Assembly (NCBI GenBank): GCA_965603725.1
Contig: CBFDEC010000068.1
Span: forward strand, 1-11,047
Direction of reading: 5' to 3'
Length of the DNA: 11,047 nucleotides
DNA from: JAGGSN01 sp965603725
GTDB taxonomy: Bacteria; Zixibacteria; MSB-5A5; UBA10806; 4484-95
Part shown: positions 1 to 6,417 of the stretch, piece by piece
Layout of the letters: each line of letters opens with the position of its first letter
Numbering within the stretch: position 1 is the first letter of the stretch
The notes under the pieces: generated by a model
The model's input: only the letters and a program-made list of their open reading frames with translations
Databases searched by the model: none
Told to the model about the DNA's origin: nothing
Position numbers and translations under genes: made by a program

Positions 1-3
1 TAG

Positions 4-27
4 ATCCCCGCTTTCGCGGGGATGACA
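4..27. repeat. Dispersed short palindromic repeat, copy 1
   Basis: Perfect 8-bp arms ATCCCCGC (4-11) and GCGGGGAT (16-23) enclose a TTTC loop, followed by GACAG. The copy at 4735-4759 has the same build with different arm bases (ATACCTGC / TTCC / GCAGGTAT, then GACAG). The shared pattern, with compensating changes in the arms, marks a structured repeat family. This kind of repeat often appears in translated databases as a spurious peptide of the type VIPAEAGIQ. Its role is unknown. Here it lies upstream of the lipoprotein operon. Confidence 0.75.
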
Positions 28-116
28 GTTGTGAGTTTATTGTTTATCAAAAGGCAGGACACTAATGTGAAAATATAAAAGATTACCTGTCATGTTAAAT
101 AAATGGAGGTAACCGC

Positions 117-1532
117 ATGTTCAAGGGCTTAATTTCTAAGCTTGTTGTATTTTTGCCGCTGATAATTGCTCTAAGCTGCGGCTCGGTGGCGACAAAACAT
201 AGTTTTTACGGTCCAATAACCACGGATTTGAAAACTCAGAAATATAACGACGCCATTATAAAAGTTGAAGTGGCCAGAACTGATAATAAATACAGCAAAA
301 AAGACAGGCTGCTGTATTATATGGATGCGGGAATGACGCATCATTATGCTTTCGGTTATGACCCCTCAAATGAACAATTGACTCTGGCCGAGAATGCCGC
401 CGAGGAACTGTTCACAAAAAGTGTCTCAAGAGCCGCTGCCTCATTGCTGTTAAATGACAATATCCTTGAGTACGCCGGTGAGGATTACGAAATCCTCTAT
501 ACAAATTTAATTAAGGCGCTTAATTATCTGGCATCAGATGAGTTTGATGAAGCCTTCGTGGAGATCAGGCGGGTCAACGAAAAGCTTGATCTATTGGAGC
601 AAAAATATGCTGAAGCCGCAGACCGTTACAGCCAATCTCCGGAGGATGATACATTAAACGTTAGTTCTCATATCAATTACGAGGTTGAAAAGGTCCGGTT
701 CAACAATGATGCTTTTGCGCGATATCTGAGCATGCACATGTATGCGGATGATGGCAATATGGATGATGCTCGGATCGACTACGATTTCCTTGAGGATGCG
801 TTCAAATCTCAACCTCATATCTATAATTTCAGTCAGCCGGATGTGAAATATCGACCGCAATCGGAGAAAAAAGCCATTCTGAGCGTAGTGGCTCTTACGG
901 GGCTTTCGCCTACTAAAGAGGCGTTAAACCTGCGTATCAGGACTGATAAGGATTTACAACTGGTGCAGGTGTTATATACCGATGGCGCTAAAAAGGATGC
1001 AGAATACGGCCATATATCTTTCCCGGTAAAGGCGGATTACTATTTCAAATTCTCTATACCGGTAATGGCGCCGCGGCACTCTAAGGTAAGTCGCATAAAA
1101 GTTAGGTCCGGTATAGATTATGTTGGTGATTTGCAGCTCATCGAGGATGTTTCAAATGTCGCTGAAGAAACTTTTAAGGCAAAAAAATCATTGGTCTATT
1201 TGCGCTCGATTGCCAGGGCAATTGTGAAGGGATTAGCCGCGCATAAAGTCAAAGCGAAACTGGATGAAAAAACCGGCGGCGGCCTTGGCGGATGGCTGGC
1301 CAAGGCGGCTGTTGATGTTGGAACTGATGTTATCGAAAACGCCGACCTTCGCTGTTCGCAATTGCTGCCAGGTAAAATATTCGTCGGTGATTTTGAAGTT
1401 GAGCCCGGTGCTTACGACCTCACAGTTGAGTTTTTCAGTTCAGACGGCGCTCTGTTATTTTCAAAGAACGTACCAGGATTCCAGATAAAGAATAATAAAT
1501 TTAATCTGGTCGAAGTTGTCAACTTGAATTAA
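117..1532 (+). CDS. COG3014-like envelope lipoprotein
   Basis: A 471-residue exported lipoprotein. Residues 1-20 form a signal peptide (basic start, then a hydrophobic run), with a lipobox ending in ALSC so that Cys21 would carry the lipid. Roughly residues 60-250 are helix-rich and TPR-like, with many alanines and acidic residues. The C-terminal part is beta-rich, with a GGGLGGW glycine-rich stretch near residue 387 and a sequence around 412-440 (ADLRCSQLLPGKIFVGDF) of the kind I associate with COG3014. That family is uncharacterised. From memory it is often found near the penicillin-binding-protein activator LpoB and YcfL, so an envelope role is inferred. The start is set by GGAGGT at 105-110, six bases before the ATG. 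The LPP20-like gene follows after 68 bases with no terminator, so the two are probably co-transcribed. Confidence 0.72.
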   Translation: MFKGLISKLVVFLPLIIALSCGSVATKHSFYGPITTDLKTQKYNDAIIKVEVARTDNKYSKKDRLLYYMDAGMTHHYAFGYDPSNEQLTLAENAAEELFTKSVSRAAASLLLNDNILEYAGEDYEILYTNLIKALNYLASDEFDEAFVEIRRVNEKLDLLEQKYAEAADRYSQSPEDDTLNVSSHINYEVEKVRFNNDAFARYLSMHMYADDGNMDDARIDYDFLEDAFKSQPHIYNFSQPDVKYRPQSEKKAILSVVALTGLSPTKEALNLRIRTDKDLQLVQVLYTDGAKKDAEYGHISFPVKADYYFKFSIPVMAPRHSKVSRIKVRSGIDYVGDLQLIEDVSNVAEETFKAKKSLVYLRSIARAIVKGLAAHKVKAKLDEKTGGGLGGWLAKAAVDVGTDVIENADLRCSQLLPGKIFVGDFEVEPGAYDLTVEFFSSDGALLFSKNVPGFQIKNNKFNLVEVVNLN

Positions 1533-1600
1533 CAGACCGAGAAAATCAATCAGACAAATATCAGTATGTCAAAATTAACCTGATTCCCTGGAGGAATAAG

Positions 1601-2662
1601 ATGTTAGCTAATAAAAAGATCAAAGTGATCCAACTCTGTTTAATAGTTCTTTTTCTGACGCTGGTTGCTTGCGGGGCCGCTCAAAAGCAGCCGCCCCACA
1701 AGAGCGTCTCCGAAAGGTTCGCCGAGAAAGTCGATCCGCAGTCCTTGTATCCGAACGAGCTGTATATCACCGCTACAGGTTCGGGAGACACCCAGGATAA
1801 AGCCAATAAAAACGCCATTAATGGCGTTGCCCAGGTAATAAAAGTTGATTTGAAATCGCAGCAGCAATTGGTCGAGAAGTATTTCGAAACCGGCGCCGGT
1901 AAAGATATGCTGCTTGAGGCAGCCAGTACATTTACGAGCCAGATAGAACTGGTTACCGAGCAAAGTCTTAAAAATGTCAATATCGGTAAAACCTGGTTTT
2001 CCCAGGAAGATGGCCGTTATTATGCTTTTGCCTATATGGATCGGGCTGAAACCGCTGAGATATACTCCAAGGATATAGCCAATATCGATAATGAAATTTC
2101 AGTCTATTACGGGAAATTCGGGTCGGCAACGGGTAAGTTGACCCAATTGGCTTACCTTCACAAAGCGCTAAACCTGTCTGCTCAGAGAGAGGCTATGAAT
2201 GAACAGCTTACTACAATCACGCAGGGCGCCCGGAGTATACCGCCAGCGGTAAAGTCGACCGATTTGATCTCTGCCCGTTTTGAATTAACCAAACAAATCA
2301 AAGTGAAGTTTGAACTCGACTATGAAAAATGGGATGAGTTTGCCGTTGCTGTTGAGGATGTCCTAACCAGCTTCGGTTTTCAGATCGTCGATACCGATCC
2401 TGATGTGCTGGTTACCGGCAAAATGATAATGGAGAGGCTTGAACGTAAAGGTTTCTTTATCCGCTGGTTTATCGAGCTTCATTTCACCGATGTTGCCGCC
2501 GGGACAGAGTTTTTGACATACGACGATGACAACCGTGAAGGTCATAAATCATTCTCCGAAGCCGAGCGAAGAGCAGCCGGCCGTTTGAGCAAAGCAATAA
2601 AGAAAAATCTGTATAGAAAATTCGAGGACTATCTTAATTCGCTGATGGCCTTAAATAAGTAA
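1601..2662 (+). CDS. LPP20-family lipoprotein
   Basis: A 353-residue lipoprotein. Residues 1-23 are a signal peptide ending in a textbook lipobox LVAC, with Cys24 as the lipidated residue. Residues about 51-150 fit the LPP20 domain: YITATGSGDTQDKANKNAI is the typical opening strand and turn followed by the alanine-rich helix. A second, beta-rich region at about 225-345 contains GFQIVDTDPDVLVTGKM and ends in a basic helix; I cannot name it. LPP20 proteins were first described as Helicobacter membrane lipoproteins, and their biochemical role is not settled. GGAGG at 1590-1594 supports the ATG at 1601. It sits directly behind the COG3014-like lipoprotein. The pairing suggests a common cell-envelope task, but neither sequence shows a catalytic motif. 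Confidence 0.75.
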   Translation: MLANKKIKVIQLCLIVLFLTLVACGAAQKQPPHKSVSERFAEKVDPQSLYPNELYITATGSGDTQDKANKNAINGVAQVIKVDLKSQQQLVEKYFETGAGKDMLLEAASTFTSQIELVTEQSLKNVNIGKTWFSQEDGRYYAFAYMDRAETAEIYSKDIANIDNEISVYYGKFGSATGKLTQLAYLHKALNLSAQREAMNEQLTTITQGARSIPPAVKSTDLISARFELTKQIKVKFELDYEKWDEFAVAVEDVLTSFGFQIVDTDPDVLVTGKMIMERLERKGFFIRWFIELHFTDVAAGTEFLTYDDDNREGHKSFSEAERRAAGRLSKAIKKNLYRKFEDYLNSLMALNK

Positions 2663-2724
2663 TTATATTGAACAATAGATTTAAAGAAGTTATTAGATAT
2701 TAGCATAATAATCGGGAGTGAAAA

Positions 2725-3135
2725 ATGGGCAGAAAAAGAGACAAGAAAATTTCTGAAGAAGAATTTAAAGAAGTTCAAAATAGAAAATGGGTAAAAGTTG
2801 TTATATTAAAAAAACAATTCCCAGAGCTATTAAAAAATATACCAGATGATATTTATGAATTTGCGCTAGCAAGCGGTAGTTTTGATCCTTATGTAGATTA
2901 TGGAGCTAATGGAAATGAAGGTGCCAGAATTGTAGGTGGAATAGATGTTTACAGGAGTGCGCCAGATGATCTTCTGAAATATAACAAAGATCATTATATA
3001 GTATTAGAAACGGATTATAATGATGGGATGTTACTGGTTAAAGGCCCAAATAAACCAGTTGATCATTGGCTGAATAAAATGCCAACTACTTCAGGTCTAG
3101 AAGTGATAGGTTATGTTCCAACGAAATCAACATAG
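2725..3135 (+). CDS. Hypothetical 136-residue protein
   Basis: I do not recognise this protein. It has no signal peptide or membrane segment and is probably cytoplasmic. The first 25 residues are highly charged (MGRKRDKKISEEEF). The middle has KKQFPELLKNIPDDIYEFAL, and the C-terminal half reads as alternating short strands. GGGAG at 2714-2718 gives a sensible start at 2725. It follows the lipoprotein pair after 62 bases with no terminator visible, so read-through transcription is possible. Its AT-rich composition and ATA/AAA-heavy codon use differ clearly from the upstream genes and match the convergent TIR-like gene at 3199-4164. That suggests both arrived as accessory DNA, which is an inference. 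Confidence 0.6.
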   Translation: MGRKRDKKISEEEFKEVQNRKWVKVVILKKQFPELLKNIPDDIYEFALASGSFDPYVDYGANGNEGARIVGGIDVYRSAPDDLLKYNKDHYIVLETDYNDGMLLVKGPNKPVDHWLNKMPTTSGLEVIGYVPTKST

Positions 3136-3144
3136 AAGATGAAA

Positions 3145-3182
3145 CATGGGGTAAAGCGAATTTGCTGAACAGGAGCCCCATG
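3145..3182. terminator. Candidate hairpin between convergent genes
   Basis: CATGGGG (3145-3151) and CCCCATG (3176-3182) form perfect 7-bp arms in the 63-base gap between two converging genes. The 24-base loop holds a second, smaller near-palindrome, AGCGAATTTGCT (3155-3166). No strong T run follows on either side (TGCTCTTGAT on +, TTTCATCTT on -), so a bidirectional terminator is plausible but not secure. Confidence 0.4.
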
Positions 3183-3198
3183 CTCTTGATATCTTAGT

Positions 3199-4164
3199 TT
3201 ATAAAATTATTTTATCATACTCTTTTTTAATCAAGGTATCAATATCACTTGGCTTGTGGAATTGAACTGGTATTTTGCGGATAGAGGTTTGGTATTCTTC
3301 AACTAAATTAAACATGTTTTCTTTAGGCGAAGTTTCGGATACTAGAAGTTCTATAGAAATTTCATCTAAGGTTCGACGAATTCGATCAATATCACTTTTT
3401 GAACTATAGTGAGATTGTATTTTTTGGTAAGCTGTATCAATATTATTTATTAAGAACTTTGTTCTGATTACAATTTCTTTTGCTTCTTCTTCACTAAAAA
3501 AGCCAAAAAACACTATGCCTGTAGCTCCATCAAAAAGATCAAAACCATACATTGATCCAAAGGAGTAAATTGTTCGCATTGGTTCCAAAAATGTATCGGA
3601 ATACCTCATTCCTTTAAAACTAAAATATTTAATAATATCCGAAGCTATTCCTATTGATTTTCCAGGAGGTAAATTGGTCTTAAAACGTAGAATTGCATCA
3701 TCAATTGCATTTTCGACTTTTTGTTTGAAATTATCAGGTCGATATTTTAGGGTATCGATTGGATATATATTGAATGGAAGGGATTCATTCTCTTTTTGGA
3801 TAGGAATTACATGTTTATGGAATGCGAGCATTAAACCATATTCAAAATGAACATTAGGATTTGGAATCTTTATACTATTATTTTTATCATGTTTTGACTG
3901 ATTTAAAATAACTATGCAAAAATGGGAAGAAATAATTTTTGAACATATTTTTGTACAAAAAGCAAAATTTCCAGGGTCTATATTTTGAAGGGCTACATAA
4001 GTTTCATAGTTCCTTTCTTTTAAAATAGTAGAAATAATATCTTCTTCTAATTGAAATTCTATATCTGAAGGACGGGCAATAAAGCACATTCGAGCACTGT
4101 TAAATCCCCAATTGCATGAGGGATTTCCTACAATACATAACTCATTAACTTTATAATCAGCCAT
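3199..4164 (-). CDS. TIR / nucleoside deoxyribosyltransferase-like protein, possible defence effector
   Basis: A 321-residue, probably cytoplasmic protein. Residues about 26-145 follow the pattern shared by TIR-like and nucleoside 2-deoxyribosyltransferase-like domains. There is a first strand CFIARPSD (27-34), then a helix and YETYVALQNIDPGN (53-66). Next comes KICSKIISSHFCIVILN (72-88), then PNPNVHFEYG (101-110) followed by a hydrophobic strand, and LPFNIYPIDTLKYRP. Glu108 sits where these folds keep their catalytic glutamate, so cleavage of NAD or a nucleotide N-glycosidic bond is the natural hypothesis. Residues 165-321 match nothing I know and may be a sensor or partner-binding part. AAGGA at 4171-4175 supports the start, and a promoter lies at 4220-4248. 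The gene is strongly AT-rich and stands alone with repeats behind it, as accessory defence genes often do. No recognisable partner such as a cyclase or a Thoeris gene is in the window. Confidence 0.6.
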   Translation of the reverse strand: MADYKVNELCIVGNPSCNWGFNSARMCFIARPSDIEFQLEEDIISTILKERNYETYVALQNIDPGNFAFCTKICSKIISSHFCIVILNQSKHDKNNSIKIPNPNVHFEYGLMLAFHKHVIPIQKENESLPFNIYPIDTLKYRPDNFKQKVENAIDDAILRFKTNLPPGKSIGIASDIIKYFSFKGMRYSDTFLEPMRTIYSFGSMYGFDLFDGATGIVFFGFFSEEEAKEIVIRTKFLINNIDTAYQKIQSHYSSKSDIDRIRRTLDEISIELLVSETSPKENMFNLVEEYQTSIRKIPVQFHKPSDIDTLIKKEYDKIIL

Positions 4165-4219
4165 TTAAATTCCTTTAAAAATAAGCTATTTTAAGACCTA
4201 CTGTTAAAACATTTTTTCT

Positions 4220-4248
4220 AATATGTGTAGATAATGTAATTTTGTCAA
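4220..4248 (-). promoter_or_regulatory. Sigma70-type promoter for the TIR-like gene
   Basis: On the minus strand a perfect -35 box TTGACA (4248-4243) is followed, after exactly 17 bases, by CATATT (4225-4220), which matches four of six -10 positions. Transcription would start about 50 bases before the ATG at 4164. This gives the gene its own promoter, independent of neighbouring units. Confidence 0.5.
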
Positions 4249-4297
4249 TATCAAATACAATTTGTACTTTATATTGGGCAAAAAGAGGAGATAGATT

Positions 4298-4790
4298 GTA
4301 GGGCAGAAATCCTAAACTTCTGCCTATTCCGGTGCTGTCGACTCTCCGCAGTTGCAATCCGTTATGTCGACCGCAGAGAGTCGACATCACGGTATACTCC
4401 CCATCTTTAATAGGCGGGGATTTTCCAACCCCGCTGGCGGACTGGAAAGTCCGTCCTGTTTTGTGGGCGGCAAACGTCCCCGTTTGCCCCATATGAACGG
4501 GCAGACCGGGAGGTCTGCCGCGCACAGTATTAAGGTGCAGGCAATAATGTTGTCGAAACCGCAGGGGTTTCGACCTACAACTGCTGCTGGATAGACCCCG
4601 CCGGTTATTTATTTACTTTTAGAGTAGATCAACAGCCCTGCGCTCCTGACATTAGCGCCAAAAAAAATGTCGGGTTTTTCTCCGCCAAAGGCGGATCAGA
4701 ACCCGACCTACTGACTATACTACCCGAGCACTGGATACCTGCTTCCGCAGGTATGACAGAAAGCAGGTCAGGAACAGTGTGTTCCTGACT
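4298..4790. repeat. Array of ten different short hairpins (intergenic repeat cluster)
   Basis: Nearly every part of this gene-free stretch folds into a short hairpin. Arms and loops are: 4302-4324 (7 bp); 4336-4386 (11 bp, long loop); 4414-4434 (6 bp); 4438-4453 (6 bp, GGAA loop); 4469-4488 (8 bp, TCCC loop); 4500-4519 (8 bp, GGGA loop); 4552-4574 (9 bp); 4670-4706 (nested 7 + 6 bp, AAA loop); 4735-4754 (8 bp, TTCC loop); 4767-4789 (10 bp, GTG loop). All listed arms pair perfectly, yet the sequences differ from one another. The word CGACCTAC follows the hairpins at 4552 and 4670. Two elements have relatives elsewhere in the window (4-27 and 9442-9464). Open frames across it are artefacts of the repeats. 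It resembles clustered REP/BIME-like palindromes; the function is unknown. Confidence 0.75.
4735..4759. repeat. Dispersed short palindromic repeat, copy 2
   Basis: ATACCTGC (4735-4742), loop TTCC and GCAGGTAT (4747-4754) are followed by GACAG. This is the same architecture and 3' tail as the copy at 4-27, with arm bases changed in a way that keeps pairing. It is one unit of the larger hairpin array. Confidence 0.7.
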
Positions 4791-4913
4791 GACTGTAAGT
4801 TGCTGCTGAGCTTGAAGTAGTGATACATGACTTTGTTTGGTCAGATTGTGGACGGGGACGCACACCATCCACTAAAGTTTGTGAAATTATTAACAATTAT
4901 ATTGAAAAAATGA

Positions 4914-4942
4914 TTGACAGTTGAACTAACTATTGTTATCCT
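4914..4942 (+). promoter_or_regulatory. Extended -10 promoter upstream of dcd
   Basis: A perfect TTGACA (4914-4919) is followed, after 17 bases, by TATCCT (4937-4942), directly preceded by TGT, an extended -10 (TGn) element. Transcription would begin near 4949, about 30 bases before the dcd start. No terminator separates dcd from porG, so this may also drive the por genes. Confidence 0.6.
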
Positions 4943-4980
4943 GAAATCCTGAAATATTAGTTTCAGAAAGCAGGTGAATA

Positions 4981-5544
4981 ATGCCCGTAATGCCCGACAG
5001 CTGGATAATAAAAATGGCGAAAGAACACAAGATGATCGAGCCGTTTGCTGAAGGCCAGGTTCGCGATAACGTCATCTCATACGGGGTATCATCCTATGGT
5101 TATGACATTCGGGTGGCGGATGAATTCAAAAAGCCGATTAAGTTGAGCAATGGTATTATCGATCCTAAGAACTTCGATGTATCTGTATTTGAAAGTTTCA
5201 AAGGCGATCATTGTATTATTCCGCCTCATAGTTTTGTAATCGCCTGCTCGGTTGAATATTTTCGTATTCCCCGAAACATTCTGACAATCTGCACCGGTAA
5301 ATCCACCTATTCCCGCTGTGGAGTTATTGTTAACATAACGCCTTTCGAACCTGAATGGGAGGGACATGCTACATTCGGGATATCCAATTTAACCGGTATG
5401 CCGGCTAAAATTTATGCCAATGAGGGAATTGCTCAGTTAATATTCTTAAAAGCTGATAAGGAGTGTGATGTTTCATATAAGGATAAAAAAGGTAAGTATC
5501 AAGGGCAGAAAGGCATCACGATTTCAAAAGTTGACTTAAAATAA
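4981..5544 (+). CDS. dcd: dCTP deaminase family protein, catalytic Glu replaced by Gly
   Basis: A 187-residue protein matching the longer (Pseudomonas-type) Dcd class throughout. Matching segments are VISYGVSSYGYDIR (31-44), IDPKNFD (60-66), EYFRIPRNILTICTGKSTYSRCG (92-114), EPEWEGH (123-129), PAKIYANEGIAQ (141-152) and the C-terminal KGKYQGQKG. Dcd deaminates dCTP to dUTP, feeding dTMP synthesis, and works as a trimer. Ser108 and Arg112 of the active-site GKSTYSRCG loop are present. The usual TLEFSN segment, however, reads TFGISN, so Gly133 (codon GGG, 5377-5379) takes the place of the catalytic glutamate (Glu138 in E. coli). If real, this protein should be poor or inactive as a deaminase, or may have changed role. 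The start ATG at 4981 follows AGGTGA (4972-4977) at short spacing and aligns with the family start. It lies 71 bases upstream of porG. Confidence 0.88.
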   Translation: MPVMPDSWIIKMAKEHKMIEPFAEGQVRDNVISYGVSSYGYDIRVADEFKKPIKLSNGIIDPKNFDVSVFESFKGDHCIIPPHSFVIACSVEYFRIPRNILTICTGKSTYSRCGVIVNITPFEPEWEGHATFGISNLTGMPAKIYANEGIAQLIFLKADKECDVSYKDKKGKYQGQKGITISKVDLK

Positions 5545-5615
5545 GAGGTTTATTAAAACAAGGTTGTTTTCAGCCGAAAGCAATAAAATAGCGATAGATA
5601 TTTAAGGAGGATAAA

Positions 5616-6167
5616 TTGAAAGAATTGCGTCTTCACGGACGCGGCGGACAGGGAGTGGTAACAGCGGCTGAGCTTGTTGCCCAGGCGGCTTTTGCCGATG
5701 GCAAATATGCCCAGGCTTTTCCCGCATTTGGCTCGGAAAGGATGGGCGCTCCTGTGCAGTCATTTGTAAGAATCTCTGATAAACCTATAAGATGCCGAAA
5801 CCAGATATATGAACCTGATTTTCTGATTGTTCAGGATCCGACGCTAATAGGTATTGTTGATGTTACTAAAGGTCTTAAAGCCGATGGTCTGCTGATTATT
5901 GACACGGAGAAAGATCTCAAAGAGTATAATCTTGATATCAAGGGAAAGATTTTAACTGTCCCGGCTACTAAGATAGCTTTAGAGGTGATAGGTCGTGCAA
6001 TTCAGAACACCACTTTGCTTGGTTATTTCGCCGCAGTGACAAAAATAATTTCATTTGATGGCGTAAAGAAAGCTATCGAACACAGGTTCCCGCCGGCTGT
6101 TGCGGCGAAAAATGTTGCCGCTGTCGAAAGGGCCTTTTCATTAGTCAAGGAGGAAGCCCATGTCTAA
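5616..6167 (+). CDS. porG: 2-oxoacid:ferredoxin oxidoreductase, gamma subunit
   Basis: A 183-residue gamma subunit of the four-subunit pyruvate (2-oxoacid):ferredoxin oxidoreductase. It shows the family opening LHGRGGQGVVTAAELVAQAA (6-25) and the segment FPAFGSERMGAPVQSFVRIS (35-54), both typical of the POR gamma domain. In the single-chain enzyme this corresponds to domain III. It begins with a TTG codon, supported by a perfect AAGGAGG at 5604-5610 five bases upstream and by the usual family N-terminus. The next gene starts 8 bases before this one ends, so translation is probably coupled. The gene order gamma-delta-alpha-beta is the standard one for this complex. Pyruvate is the likeliest substrate, but the gamma subunit does not decide this. 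Confidence 0.9.
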   Translation: MKELRLHGRGGQGVVTAAELVAQAAFADGKYAQAFPAFGSERMGAPVQSFVRISDKPIRCRNQIYEPDFLIVQDPTLIGIVDVTKGLKADGLLIIDTEKDLKEYNLDIKGKILTVPATKIALEVIGRAIQNTTLLGYFAAVTKIISFDGVKKAIEHRFPPAVAAKNVAAVERAFSLVKEEAHV

Positions 6168-6417
6168 GCCGATATTATTAACAAGCAGTCCGGGCACCTC
6201 CAAAGTTAACAAGACCGGTGGCTGGCGGACTCTGGTGCCGGTGTTTAAGCATGACACCTGCAACGATTGCCGTATTTGTGTAACCGTTTGCCCTGACGCC
6301 TGTATATTTGGGCAGGATAATGAATATCACCCCGATCTGGACTTTTGTAAAGGGTGCGGGATCTGCGCCTATGAATGCCCGGTTGATGATATCGATATGG
6401 TACTGGAGGTCAAATGA
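6160..6417 (+). CDS. porD: 2-oxoacid:ferredoxin oxidoreductase, delta (ferredoxin-like) subunit
   Basis: An 85-residue protein with two complete [4Fe-4S] motifs: CNDCRICVTVCP (Cys34, 37, 40, 44) and CKGCGICAYECP (Cys63, 66, 69, 73). An extra Cys48 follows the first motif. It passes electrons from the TPP-linked catalytic centre to external ferredoxin. The preceding 30 residues, with GGWRTLVPVF, are typical of PorD and distinguish it from a free bacterial ferredoxin. AAGGAGGA at 6147-6154 lies inside the end of porG and fixes the ATG at 6160. The gene ends in TGA overlapping the next start (ATGA at 6414-6417), so the three reading frames are interlocked. Confidence 0.92.
   Translation: MSKPILLTSSPGTSKVNKTGGWRTLVPVFKHDTCNDCRICVTVCPDACIFGQDNEYHPDLDFCKGCGICAYECPVDDIDMVLEVK

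Noticed and set aside
4175..4525. Minus-strand 116-codon open frame
   Set aside because: It runs through several perfect hairpins, has no ribosome site, and its translation is arginine/glycine/proline-rich repeat sequence. It is an artefact of the palindrome array.
4352..4594. Plus-strand 80-codon open frame
   Set aside because: It overlaps the hairpin array in the opposite sense, with no ribosome site and no protein-like pattern.
4298..4790. CRISPR array
   Set aside because: The hairpins differ in sequence and size, with no constant direct repeat or regular spacer length, and no cas genes are present.
4629..4868. Minus-strand 79-codon open frame
   Set aside because: It contains VIPAEAGIQ, the well-known translation of an intergenic palindromic repeat. 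No start signal is present.
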